This document shows, in pieces, positions 54,890-59,166 of a stretch of DNA of 64,000 nt. The notes under the pieces are model-generated. The model saw only the letters and a list, made by a program, of their open reading frames with translations. It was not told the origin of the DNA and ran no database searches. This stretch comes from Sipunculus nudus (lineage: Eukaryota > Annelida > Sipuncula > Golfingiida > Sipunculidae): assembly GCA_026874595.1 (NCBI GenBank), contig CM049309.1, positions 51,372,079 through 51,436,078 of the forward strand, written 5' to 3'. Numbering within the stretch: position 1 is the stretch's first letter; each line of letters begins with the position of its first letter. Made by a program: the position numbers and the translations under genes.

Positions 54890-56278
54890 TATATACTTTG
54901 ATGGCAATTATGTATATGTTTTCATCTTTCTTTTAACACATTGTACAACTTAAATATTCTTGTACTTACCATTATTACAGCTGGCTCCCACAGGGAGTGA
55001 ATCCTTGCTAAGTGCCATGCAGTTCATTAAGAATCCTTTCCAAATGTGTGAAAGGGTATCTCGCATGATGCATAACCTGCTTGACCGCATTCAGCATCTC
55101 AAGGGCAATCCAAGATCAAAAGGTTAGTCCTGCTCAACAACTTACTACTAATACTGCAAGAAGATAAAACACACATTATTGATCTCTCATTGTGGTGAAG
55201 AAATATTACTACCATCTCTAATGTACTGAATGTACCACATGACAGTTTTGACAGTTTTGGGTCATTTATGTTGTCGGTATCAGCAAATCATGGCTTTATG
55301 TATTCTGATGACCTACACATCAGAGACTGTCAAGTGATCTTACTTTCCCTACTTTTTTTGTCTCGTCAAACTTTTCCTTCTTTTTCACAACACATACTGT
55401 TTCCTGCTTTGTCCTATTGCTTGGTTTGTTTTGTGACAATTAAAAAAAATACCATAAAATACTGTGGAATTGTTTCTTGTCTTCTTATAAGTAAACAGTT
55501 ATGGGCAGTTCGGAGATTTGTGTGGTGACAAAAATGCTGGTACAAACTGAGCACCATATAAATATTCTTAAATCTGTTCTCAATAATAAAATGCTTTTGA
55601 TTTTCCTTGCATGTTTTCCTCCTTTGATCCTACTTTTCCTGTATGTCTGATTCTATTTTCACCCTACTTTTTGTGCTTGACTGTCCTAACATTTTCTTGT
55701 GCTTCAGATAACAAAATAAACTTTGTAGGAATCAGAACAGTGTCCATGAAATTTATGTCAGTGTATTATATAACACAGTGCTGTAGATATGGTTGGTGAA
55801 CTTAAACTTTTGTTTTAGTCTGAACCGGAGCAACCCAAAAAGAGCACATCAGTTAAAAGTTACTTCTTCAGGAAATGACTTTCCCTATCAGAATATGTTC
55901 ATTTTGTTTTCTCTTTAATTTTAAATTATCAACTTCTACATAGATATAGATATATGAAGTATGTCCGTTAAAAGCAGCTATTGTTTAGAAGTGTTTTCCT
56001 TATCATTATTTGTTCACTGTCTTTTACCATGAGATTTTGATCTAATTCCAGACATCAGGTTATACCATAACGAATCTTGGGAGTTGATGATTCGTCGATG
56101 GAGTAAACTGGTGAAGGATTTCACACAGAAGAACAAAGTGTATGAGATCAGTAAGATCCCTGACATCTACGACTGCATCAAGTATGACCTGCATCACAAT
56201 CAGAAAGTTCTTCGTTTTGACCAGGCAGAGGAATTGTATGCCTGCTCCAAAGCCCTCGCTGATATCGTTATCCCACAG
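8742..56278 (+). CDS. PPIP5K: PPIP5K: inositol hexakisphosphate and diphosphoinositol-pentakisphosphate kinase, 5' part of gene (partial, 18 coding exon positions)
   Basis: Cytosolic bifunctional enzyme that phosphorylates InsP6 and 5-InsP7 at position 1 (ATP-grasp kinase) and has a histidine-acid-phosphatase-like domain that removes that phosphate. Joined exons give 778 codons from ATG 8771; human paralogs have about 1240-1430, so the C-terminal part lies beyond the window. Seen in the translation: [16 protein letters not shown] (60-75); R229-K230; K264; R289 and R297; [10 protein letters not shown] (336-345), with D325, D337 and N339 at the spacing of the metal ligands D309, D321 and N323 of human PPIP5K2; then RHGDRTP (404-410), the phosphatase signature. 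Later conserved stretches are [33 protein letters not shown] and [10 protein letters not shown]. All phases agree across junctions. Residue roles are from family knowledge; positions are my count. Exon 12 is alternative (12a or 12b). Confidence 0.95.
9234..9874. mobile_element. Non-autonomous hAT element with GGTACA repeats
   Basis: Terminal inverted repeats CAGGGTTGGTGCCAGGTA (9234-9251) and TACCTGGCCCCATCCCTG (9857-9874; its complement starts CAGGGATGGGGCC). They are flanked by an 8-bp target duplication, ttgcacca (9226) and ttacacca (9875), with one mismatch. CAGGG ends and an 8-bp duplication define hAT. Inside are (GGTACA)n runs with repeated gtacctaggtac palindromes, including a 101-bp tandem duplication (9258-9459). 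It sits in intron 1. Confidence 0.75.
10108..10224 (+). CDS. PPIP5K: PPIP5K exon 2 (residues 55-93)
   Basis: Acceptor tttgtag at 10101-10107, donor CAG|gtaact. 117 nt, phase 0 to 0. It encodes the start of the kinase domain, [21 protein letters not shown], a near-invariant PPIP5K segment. The K70-K71 pair corresponds to the substrate-contacting lysines K53-K54 of human PPIP5K2 (family knowledge). Confidence 0.93.
10521..10913 (+). repeat. 83-bp tandem copies of the exon 3 start and its splice acceptor
   Basis: The exon-derived block gaggagtggccac occurs at 10521, 10604, 10687, 10770 and 10859 and in the true exon at 10950; the first four are exactly 83 bp apart. Each unit is a polypyrimidine tract, an acceptor-like position and about 50 nt like exon 3 (gtgtttgaagagacagt). 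Acceptor AG survives at 10659-10660 and 10742-10743, is changed to cat near 10576 and to a weak caag near 10827. Copies lack about ten nt of the true exon and hit tag at once (atcctgtag). Confidence 0.85.
10914..11086 (+). CDS. PPIP5K: PPIP5K exon 3 (residues 94-151), GC donor
   Basis: Acceptor ctttttcag ends at 10913. 173 nt, phase 0 to 2. Encodes [19 protein letters not shown], then [14 protein letters not shown] and the [12 protein letters not shown] block. The donor must be GACAG|GCAGGA (GC at 11087-11088): joining there to exon 4 restores DRRAVHQIL, as the family requires, and no GT in place does this. Five partial copies of the exon start and its acceptor lie directly upstream (10521-10913). 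Confidence 0.92.
11111..11281. mobile_element. Mariner/Tc1-type MITE (171 bp)
   Basis: Left end CAGTGAAACCTCATTGTGTC (11111-11130) and right end GACACAACGAGGTTTCACTG (11262-11281) are inverted repeats with one mismatch, flanked by TA at 11109 and 11282. TA target and this type of end fit the Tc1/mariner group. It begins 24 bp downstream of the GC donor of exon 3. Confidence 0.8.
11516..14614 (+). mobile_element. Helentron-like element, family 1b, nested in the minus-strand Helitron
   Basis: 5' hairpin ttagctcagctgactataag then tcatctgagctatagtcgtgg; 3' end atcagctgagcgccgtgacc then catgggtcccttgt at 14580-14614. Interior landmarks shared with other 1b copies: gtccgtcgtccg, ggcac-tttt-aaaccgt, ccttaaattttg-ccaactttg, atggcacgttttttccctgt and gtggatttaattttcacag (seen twice, about 12062 and 12800). 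It also holds the (TC)n tract. Confidence 0.6.
13054..13241. repeat. (TC)n microsatellite
   Basis: Nearly pure CT dinucleotide tract of about 190 bp with a few interruptions. It opens long artificial Ser-Leu and Arg-Glu reading frames on the two strands, which are not genes. Confidence 0.95.
15185..15256. repeat. A/T-only low-complexity tract
   Basis: About 70 bp made almost only of attaaattt-type words inside the minus-strand Helitron, separating two of its tandem units. Confidence 0.7.
16440..16522 (+). CDS. PPIP5K: PPIP5K exon 4 (residues 151-179)
   Basis: Acceptor ctttttccag ends at 16439, donor AAAG|gtagtt. 83 nt, phase 2 to 1. Encodes [20 protein letters not shown] followed by DREAGDK, the segment between the N-terminal lobe and the rest of the ATP-grasp fold. 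The intron before it (11087-16439) is GC-AG and filled with mobile elements. Confidence 0.92.
16597..16760. mobile_element. Mariner-like MITE, degraded
   Basis: Left end acagtgtaacctgtctgaca, followed by repeated agaccacctttntct and gaccaattttgtcc blocks typical of Tc1/mariner-type MITEs. The right end (cccacaggttgtctta) is an imperfect complement of the left. In intron 4. Confidence 0.45.
17115..17269 (+). CDS. PPIP5K: PPIP5K exon 5 (residues 179-230)
   Basis: Acceptor attttag ends at 17114, donor AAAG|gtaggt. 155 nt, phase 1 to 0. Encodes [20 protein letters not shown], then [20 protein letters not shown] and [11 protein letters not shown]229-K230 match the human R213-K214 substrate and nucleotide contacts. 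ATP-grasp kinase core. Confidence 0.95.
17270..18140. other. Intron 5, no further feature seen
   Basis: AT-rich intronic DNA without recognised repeat ends or coding potential. Confidence 0.5.
18141..18242 (+). CDS. PPIP5K: PPIP5K exon 6 (residues 231-264)
   Basis: Acceptor ctgaatacag ends at 18140, donor AAG|gtgagc. 102 nt, phase 0 to 0. Encodes [20 protein letters not shown] then [15 protein letters not shown]264 corresponds to human K248. Confidence 0.94.
18580..18613 (+). repeat. Helentron-like family 1 3'-end motif next to the exon 7 acceptor
   Basis: gtcagctgagtgtcatgacc then aatggatcatttgt matches the family 3' end at 30 or so of 34 positions. It ends nine bp before the acceptor AG of exon 7, so the branch-point and pyrimidine region of this intron lies in or beside old repeat DNA. 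Confidence 0.6.
18623..18784 (+). CDS. PPIP5K: PPIP5K exon 7 (residues 265-318)
   Basis: Acceptor gtattgttcag ends at 18622, donor AAA|gtaagt. 162 nt, phase 0 to 0. Encodes [20 protein letters not shown] with R289 and R297 (human R273, R281), then [14 protein letters not shown]. The last 43 nt of the preceding intron hold a match to the 3' end of the local Helentron-like repeat family. Confidence 0.95.
18785..19985. other. Intron 7, no feature seen
   Basis: AT-rich, no ORF of interest, no repeat boundary recognised. Confidence 0.5.
19986..20107 (+). CDS. PPIP5K: PPIP5K exon 8 (residues 319-359), metal-binding part of the kinase
   Basis: Acceptor ctttcag ends at 19985, donor GGG|gtaagt with the split at ctg gg|gt. 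122 nt, phase 0 to 2. Encodes [20 protein letters not shown] and [21 protein letters not shown]325, D337 and N339 keep the spacing of the catalytic metal ligands, so the kinase should be active. Confidence 0.95.
20556..20657 (+). CDS. PPIP5K: PPIP5K exon 9 (residues 359-393)
   Basis: Acceptor tttacag ends at 20555, donor AT|gtgagt. 102 nt, phase 2 to 2. Encodes [20 protein letters not shown] and [13 protein letters not shown], the linker from the kinase to the phosphatase-like domain. Confidence 0.93.
21013..21099 (+). CDS. PPIP5K: PPIP5K exon 10 (residues 393-422), RHG motif
   Basis: Acceptor tacatcag ends at 21012, donor AA|gtaagt. 87 nt, phase 2 to 2. Encodes [20 protein letters not shown] and [17 protein letters not shown] at 404-410 is the histidine phosphatase catalytic signature, intact. 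Confidence 0.95.
21100..22350. other. Intron 10 with one dispersed repeat
   Basis: Holds a roughly 235-bp repeat copy (21225-21460). The rest, including 21460-22350, has no gene. Confidence 0.5.
21225..21460. repeat. Dispersed repeat, family C, copy 1
   Basis: Shares gggactacttgtctcaacng, aaagtaaaaatttgt and aaatattacttaatc-type blocks with 33875-34110 and 43690-43915, and gtgtaatttgccttcaaaca with the third. Three copies in one gene point to a mobile element; ends and class unknown. Confidence 0.6.
22351..22539 (+). CDS. PPIP5K: PPIP5K exon 11 (residues 422-485)
   Basis: Acceptor acattttcag ends at 22350, donor AT|gtgagt. 189 nt, phase 2 to 2. Encodes [20 protein letters not shown] and [18 protein letters not shown], ending [10 protein letters not shown]; typical of the family. 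Confidence 0.94.
23029..23082. repeat. (TA)n microsatellite
   Basis: About 27 uninterrupted TA dinucleotides in intron 11. Confidence 0.95.
23176..24340 (+). repeat. Dispersed repeat, family X, split by a family 1b insertion
   Basis: 23176-23338 (agggttcctattaactc, ctcctataatttcctttatt) and 24068-24340 (cagtcatacaaatacagcc, gtaaaacacaattgt-ctgtgaaaa) together match the uninterrupted copy at 42035-42465. Confidence 0.65.
23339..24067 (+). mobile_element. Helentron-like element, family 1b, short copy
   Basis: 5' end ttagctcagctgactataag then tcatctgagctatagtcgtgg and the (gtcc)n run; 3' end gtcagctgagcacagtgacc then cataggtacc. About 730 bp, the shortest clean 1b copy here, and nested in a family X repeat, which fixes its boundaries. 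Confidence 0.7.
24413..24446 (+). pseudogene. Broken third copy of exon 12
   Basis: aggtatgttcctttctcaag then cataaatagtaagag aligns with the start of exon 12a (ggtatggccatttctcagg, cataaatcgtaaag) and is preceded by tttatag. It reads [10 protein letters not shown] but has a stop in the true exon frame (tag in place of cgt) and no counterpart of the second half, so it is a dead duplicate just upstream of 12a. Confidence 0.6.
24472..24557 (+). CDS. PPIP5K: PPIP5K exon 12a (alternative to 12b, residues 485-514)
   Basis: Acceptor actttgtag ends at 24471, donor GAGG|gtttgt. 86 nt, phase 2 to 1. Encodes [20 protein letters not shown] then PKKSSSDEG, closest to the vertebrate [13 protein letters not shown] form. 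It joins exon 11 and exon 13 in frame. Its length leaves a remainder of 2 on division by 3, so using it together with 12b, or skipping both, breaks the frame. Confidence 0.9.
25564..25640 (+). CDS. PPIP5K: PPIP5K exon 12b (alternative to 12a, residues 485-511)
   Basis: Acceptor tttataggtatag ends at 25563, donor GAGG|gttcgt. 77 nt, phase 2 to 1. Encodes [20 protein letters not shown] then VSSEEG. It has the same entry and exit phase as 12a, is nine nt shorter and lies 1,006 bp further on. The N-terminal half is nearly the same as 12a and the C-terminal half (SGYHVSSEE versus [11 protein letters not shown]) differs, so the two isoforms would differ in one surface loop of the phosphatase domain. 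Confidence 0.85.
25641..27510. other. Intron 12 after exon 12b
   Basis: Contains the 318-bp family 1a element (26422-26740). No further exon-12 copy or gene recognised in the rest. Confidence 0.5.
26422..26740 (+). mobile_element. Helentron-like element, family 1a, minimal copy (about 318 bp)
   Basis: Starts tttttagctcatctgactga, ends gtcagctgagcatcatgacc then cctgggtcacttgtt. It holds just one truncated unit (ggcacaatttgtaactgc, ggaaacctgaaattaggcct) and the 3' block attcagatgataaaatt also found at 8440 and 49890. It gives the length of the element without tandem expansion. Confidence 0.75.
27511..27633 (+). CDS. PPIP5K: PPIP5K exon 13 (residues 514-555 in 12a numbering)
   Basis: Acceptor tcccttccag ends at 27510, donor CAAG|gtgtgt. 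123 nt, phase 1 to 1. Encodes [20 protein letters not shown] then [20 protein letters not shown]; the [10 protein letters not shown] block is diagnostic of PPIP5K. Confidence 0.94.
27860..28290. repeat. Degenerate AT-rich minisatellite
   Basis: Units like gaatattatctcacaggtaa then tagagcacag recur at 27871, 27928 and 27984 (56-57-bp period), then decay over 28030-28290. Confidence 0.6.
28300..29720. other. Intron 13, nothing recognised
   Basis: AT-rich intronic DNA, no gene or repeat ends seen. Confidence 0.5.
29728..29890 (+). mobile_element. tRNA-derived SINE
   Basis: A-box-like tgtggttaaggcattgg (29744-29760) and B box ggttcaaaccc (29781-29791) at pol III promoter spacing, then a non-tRNA tail. 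The head does not fold as a full tRNA by eye, so I call a SINE and not a tRNA gene. Confidence 0.65.
30629..30750 (+). CDS. PPIP5K: PPIP5K exon 14 (residues 555-595)
   Basis: Acceptor tttaacag ends at 30628, donor AAG|gtacat. 122 nt, phase 1 to 0. Encodes [20 protein letters not shown] then [11 protein letters not shown], a highly conserved phosphatase-domain core. Confidence 0.95.
31032..31046. repeat. Poly-C tract
   Basis: About 15 C residues. Similar runs lie at 13761-13773, 34115-34128 and 58112-58133; each is in non-coding DNA. Confidence 0.9.
31448..31560 (+). CDS. PPIP5K: PPIP5K exon 15 (residues 596-633)
   Basis: Acceptor attttacag ends at 31447, donor AT|gtaagt. 113 nt, phase 0 to 2. 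Encodes [20 protein letters not shown] then [17 protein letters not shown]. It is followed by the 22.2-kb intron 15. Confidence 0.94.
33875..34110. repeat. Dispersed repeat, family C, copy 2
   Basis: Shares agaggtcatttnt, aactacttgtctcaactgtc and aaaatattacttcagt with the copy at 21225. Confidence 0.5.
35690..35767 (+). other. Exon-like stretch in intron 15, possible cassette exon
   Basis: Follows tatgctttcag and reads [20 protein letters not shown] then YMESLG without stop. It is more GC-rich than its surroundings, is 78 nt long and has exactly the phases (2 in, 2 out) needed between exons 15 and 16. The donor GG|gtctgt is poor and I know no such insert in PPIP5K, so it may instead be a captured coding fragment or chance. 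Confidence 0.3.
35775..35850 (+). pseudogene. LINE reverse-transcriptase C-terminus remnant
   Basis: One frame reads [17 protein letters not shown], which resembles the LKTHLF-type end of non-LTR reverse transcriptases. Very short, so a weak call. Confidence 0.35.
37087..38174 (+). mobile_element. Helentron-like element, family 1b
   Basis: 5' end ttttagctgaggtgactgtc then agtcatctgagctgtagtgatgg; 3' end gtcagctgagtgctgtgacc then catgggtcctttgtt. Interior matches other 1b copies (tttgaccatggcacatttt, ttgatttaattttcatagca, acacataaggattt). Confidence 0.65.
40190..41280. repeat. Degenerate gcaggtggatt minisatellite
   Basis: Words like gcaggtggattggtata, gtaaggcaggtggattgg and atgcaggtggagggattt recur irregularly, with atggttttatg between some. 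No fixed period is left. Confidence 0.5.
42035..42465 (+). repeat. Dispersed repeat, family X, uninterrupted copy
   Basis: Begins at the cagggcttccactgactc block and ends near cctggtgggagtcct. It is the empty-site counterpart of 23176-24340. Confidence 0.6.
43132..43345 (+). mobile_element. hAT-like element fragment
   Basis: Left end CAGGGCTTGACATTAACC matches the end of the element at 50052. An inner block ccattttctggaacttttac is the complement of gtaaaagttccagaaaatgg at about 50096. No right end. Confidence 0.5.
43690..43915. repeat. Dispersed repeat, family C, copy 3
   Basis: Shares gccacttgtctcaaac, aaaataaaaatttgtcaca and taatttgccttgaaaca with the copy at 21225. Confidence 0.5.
45256..47205 (+). 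mobile_element. Non-autonomous Helitron with 336-bp tandem units, copy 1
   Basis: Starts TCGCCAGACATAGTCTGG after an A. Ends with hairpin GGCACCTGCGGTGCC (47178-47192), 13 nt, CTAG (47202-47205), then T. 5' TC, 3' hairpin plus CTRR and A/T flanks define a Helitron. Inside, GGTGGCGCCA sites start at 45575, 45904, 46241, 46564 (variant) and 46900. No Rep/helicase ORF, so it moved in trans. Confidence 0.8.
45900..47020. repeat. 660-bp higher-order tandem repeat in Helitron copy 1
   Basis: Units at 45904 and 46564 share cacttaacagtacatttata and ttttcgtgccg. Units at 46241 and 46900 share catttatcagtactgtgagc and ttttgtgccg. The two alternate types make a duplicated 660-bp dimer. Confidence 0.7.
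47925..49738 (+). mobile_element. Non-autonomous Helitron, copy 2, with AGGTCA-rich tandem units
   Basis: Starts TCCCCAGACAAAGTCGGG after an A. Ends with hairpin GGCACCTGCAGTGCC (49711-49725), 13 nt, CTAG, then T: the same end geometry as copy 1. The left part matches copy 1 (ggtggcgccacct at 48184). The right part (48480-49600) is a different tandem array of about 150-bp subunits with aggtcaaaggtcaaggtcac. Confidence 0.8.
48480..49600. repeat. Tandem array with nuclear-receptor half-site triplets
   Basis: The block AGGTCAAAGGTCAAGGTCA or a near variant starts at 48516, 48660, 48805, 48952, 49118, 49260 and 49406, with a partial one at 49565. Alternate units are closest to each other (ctgtccaaaaattagtttct versus acacatctttaaaaagat), so the dimer period is about 290 bp. 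Confidence 0.8.
50052..50445. mobile_element. hAT-like non-autonomous element
   Basis: Ends CAGGGCTCAACATTAA (50052) and TTTATGTCAGGCCCTG (to 50445) are imperfect inverted repeats starting with CAGGGC, flanked by catca on both sides. Inside are cacttgcccacagcaag and gcggttaggcaacc. No ORF. Confidence 0.6.
50945..51185 (-). mobile_element. tRNA-derived SINE, minus strand (family of 56345)
   Basis: ggcctgttcattcttgtagc then tttttt and cctggggagca-taaacccaag is the reverse complement of the tail of the SINE at 56345-56620. The head (about 51130-51185) matches the tRNA-like region in reverse. Confidence 0.6.
53807..53873 (+). CDS. PPIP5K: PPIP5K exon 16 (residues 633-655)
   Basis: Acceptor ttcttttcag ends at 53806, donor AAG|gtgata. 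67 nt, phase 2 to 0. Encodes [20 protein letters not shown] and EK. Vertebrate homologs have RVKARLHEILQKDRDFT here, so the exon is placed securely despite the long intron before it. Confidence 0.9.
53943..54518. mobile_element. MITE with CTGTGG ends and a duplicated left end
   Basis: Left end aatactgtggttgcc followed by tttttgttcgcgag (53943) and right end ctcgcgaatatgaagccaac followed by cacagtatt (to 54518) are inverted repeats. The left 138 bp is present twice, almost unchanged (copies start 53891 and 54029), so the duplication is recent. It begins 70 bp after the exon 16 donor. Confidence 0.65.
54670..54850 (+). mobile_element. SINE with tRNA-like B box and a conserved central domain
   Basis: B box ggttcgatccc (54697-54707), then a domain gtcggtggtttctcctggat-tctccagtttcctccacc that resembles the central domain of widespread invertebrate SINEs (family knowledge), then a (TA)n tail at 54858-54886. 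Confidence 0.6.
54858..54886. repeat. (TA)n microsatellite
   Basis: About 14 TA dinucleotides after the SINE at 54670. A shorter run lies at 56289-56311, directly after the exon 18 donor. Confidence 0.9.
54981..55122 (+). CDS. PPIP5K: PPIP5K exon 17 (residues 656-703)
   Basis: Acceptor attattacag ends at 54980, donor AAAG|gttagt. 142 nt, phase 0 to 1. Encodes [20 protein letters not shown] then [20 protein letters not shown]; matches the family block LTPSGSISLIKSMHLIKNP. Confidence 0.92.
55123..56051. other. Intron 17, nothing recognised
   Basis: AT-rich, pyrimidine-rich in 55320-55700, no gene. Confidence 0.5.
56052..56278 (+). CDS. PPIP5K: PPIP5K exon 18 (residues 703-778), last coding exon in the window
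   Basis: Acceptor taattccag ends at 56051, donor CAG|gtgagg. 227 nt, phase 1 to 0. Encodes [34 protein letters not shown] and [16 protein letters not shown]. The next family block (usually EYGIT, then a conserved GYCTPLVRKI stretch) is not found between here and 64000, so the following intron is longer than 7.7 kb. Confidence 0.94.
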
Positions 56279-56344
56279 GTGAGGAGATTATATATATATA
56301 TATATATTAATATATAACTTTGTCTGTTTTATCTGTAATATCTG

Positions 56345-56620
56345 TGGAGCATGGTGGAGAAATAATAAAGAACACTGGACTTGTGAATGCAAGGTTGCGG
56401 GTTTGTGTCTCGTCCAGACCACCTTCCATGCTATGACTCCTCATCAAAGTCTTTAACATATGGATGCACTCTCTCAACCAAAGGGTAAATGGCTACTGGT
56501 CATGGGTGGGAGGCAAATGTAGGACAAATAACATTCTGAAGCTGTTATTGCTGCTTGGGTTGTATGCTCCCCTGAGTGCTGAGAAAAAGCTACAAGAATG
56601 GACAGGCCAAACAGACCAGG
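56345..56620 (+). mobile_element. tRNA-derived SINE
   Basis: Head with aggttgcgggtttgtgtctc (B-box-like region near 56392-56410) and a tail with cttgggttgtatgctcccc and agctacaagaatggacaggc, shared in reverse with 50945-51185. Confidence 0.6.
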
Positions 56621-57279
56621 AAGATTAAGTGTATTGTTGGTTAAGACTGACATTGTTGGTGATATATCAGACCATTACCCCTAAGTTTACCTTGTTTGCC
56701 TCCCGCTCCCTTCCAACATTAGAACAGGGGACATTGATTTGGCCTTTCCGTCTACCTGTGTGCTCTATCATGTTCTTTACAGGGGTAAATTGATCTGATT
56801 TCAAGCGAACCTGTCAGCTTATGCCATGTTGTCCAGCATCTGTTTGTTAACCCATACTATCCCAAAAATGGCATGAGCTAGCATCACTAAACTTAATGCA
56901 AAAAAATCAGTCAAATAAAAAATTTTATTGGATTTTGCTTATTTTTTTTAACTATCTGCATTTACTTAGATTTTATAAGCAAAAAACTAAAAAATATTTT
57001 AAAATCTTCTCTGAAACTGTCCAGCCAAATTGTTCAATATTTCACAGAAATAATTCCTGAAACAATCTCTCTGAAGTTTATTAGAATGGTTCTAATTCTG
57101 TGAATTTAAGCTGAGTTACAGGAAGCTGAACATAGTCATGTGGCCAAAAATGACACTAAAATTACATTATCAGAAACGGCTGGAGCTATCATCAACAATA
57201 TTTTATACCAGTGTTGGTTACATGAGTCTTATTTGAAATTGAGTTATAGGTGCCTGTAGGCCTTGTCCTTTTGTAAGCA

Positions 57280-58108
57280 TTTTTAGCTCAGCTGAACTCA
57301 ACTGAGCTAAAGTCATGGTCCATTGTACGTGGTCTGTCTGTCAGTCCATCTGTCTATCTGTCCATCCATTAGACTGGCACATTTTAAAACCATTACACCT
57401 ACAAATCCAAAATTTGGCATACTGTTAGATGTCCCAAAGATCTTGTACAAACCCGAAATCTGGGTCACTGGGACTTTGAGAAATTAAGGAAAAAAACCTC
57501 AATTTTCCATTGAAAACCTATTATCACACTTCAGGACTGCCTAATATAAAAACCACTAATTTGACATTTGTGATATTTACCATAGATATTCCCCTATATA
57601 GTTTCTATGTACATGCCAAATATTAAAACAGTAATACTCAATTAATAAAAGTTATAGGCCCAAATATAATGCACTTTGTCAAATCAGGAAAGATACTTAC
57701 TCACTTAACATGATAAGTGTTGGAGCTCGAGACTTTTTTCAGGTAAATAAAATTATTCAATCAAGATTCAATTGTGCAACCAAAATTAGATCTGAATTTT
57801 ATAAATTTTATAAGTTATCAGCATTAATATTAAAACAGTACCTTAAATTTGCCCAACTTTGACCATGGCACACTTTTTTCCTGTAAGTACATTTGATTTA
57901 ATTTTCACAGCAAATACACATAAGTAATTAATGTTATATTCTGAAATTTGAAGTAAAAGCTAAAAAATTAGGCGAGTTATTGAAGTGTCTTTCAGAGGTT
58001 CTATTGTATTCATTTGCATCTCCAGGCTGACCACTTCTGGTCACTACAGCCCTGCATTTGGATAACATTATTCATAATGCAACACTGGGCCAGCAACTCT
58101 TCTCATGT
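57280..58108 (+). mobile_element. Helentron-like element, family 1b, 5' part
   Basis: 5' end ttttagctcagctgaactca then actgagctaaagtcatgg. Interior as in other 1b copies (ttaaattt-gcccaactttga, ccatggcacacttttttcct). It stops at the poly-C tract (58112) without the family 3' end. Confidence 0.6.
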
Positions 58109-58144
58109 CTACCCCCCCCCCCCCCCCCCCCCCAAGTGTATTGC

Positions 58145-59147
58145 AATAATTAGGGCCCCCCTTGACAAGTGGTGCCCTATAGTGATCACCGTTTCAGTCG
58201 GTCCTTCCATACTTCCGTCCTTCCGTCAGTGACACTTTCTTTCGCACGCAATAACTCAACCACAACATACTGCAGCTTTCCGAAAATCCACAGAGATGAT
58301 TAGTCCCTATGAGGGCTCCAGACCTATTGAATTACAGACCTGTCGGAATTCAAATATGGCCGCCACAGCCCCATCGCTGATTTTCTTTCACACGCAATAA
58401 TTCAACAACAACCTACTGCAGCTTTCCCAAATTCACAGGGATGATTGGTACCTATGAGGGCTCCAGACCTTTTGAATAACAGACCTGTCTGAATTCCAAT
58501 ATGGCCTCCACAGCCTGATCGCTGATTTTCTTTTGTATGCGATAATTCAACAACAACCATTGCAGCTCTCAGAAAATCCACAGGGATGATTGGTACCTAT
58601 GAGGGCTCCAAACCTGTTGAATTACAGACCTGTTGGAATTCCAATTGTTGCCACAGCCCAATCACTGATTTTCTTTCATGTATGATAACTCAACAACAAC
58701 CTCCTGCAGCTTTCCCAAATTCACAGGGATGATTGGTTCCTGTAAGGGCTCCAGACCTTTTGAATTACAGACCTGTTGGAACTACAGTATGGTTGCCATT
58801 GCCCACTTGCTGATTTTCTTTTGTGCGTGACAACTAAACAACAACATACTTCAGCTTTTTCAAATTTACAGGGATCATTGGTCTCTATGAGGGCTCCAGA
58901 CCTATTGAATTACAGACTTGCTCAGAATCAAATATGGCTAACAGACTACATTCGGTGATTTTCTATTGCACACATTATTTTAGACATATCTTCTGTAATC
59001 CAGTATGATTTTTTCCCTCATGCATTTTTATAAAAACCTGTTTGTGATATTTTTCAAATTTAACTCAATTTTTCACCCATATGTAAACTAATCCAGCACT
59101 AGCAGAAACACGGGGCCCTCTGAGGACCATTGTCCAACCACATCTAG
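58145..59147. mobile_element. 145-bp tandem array in a probable Helitron-type element
   Basis: Five to six units with cgctgattttcttt, acgcaataattcaacaacaa, acctactgcagctttccc and tatgagggctccagacct. The ataa-tcaac word starts at 58251, 58397, 58542 and 58685 and, altered to acaactaaac, at 58830 (143-146 bp). The right edge has hairpin GGACcattGTCC, 12 nt later CTAG at 59144-59147, then T, which fits a Helitron 3' end. No clear 5' TC end, so the class is tentative. Confidence 0.6.
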
Positions 59148-59166
59148 TTGCTGTTGTTTGAACTGC

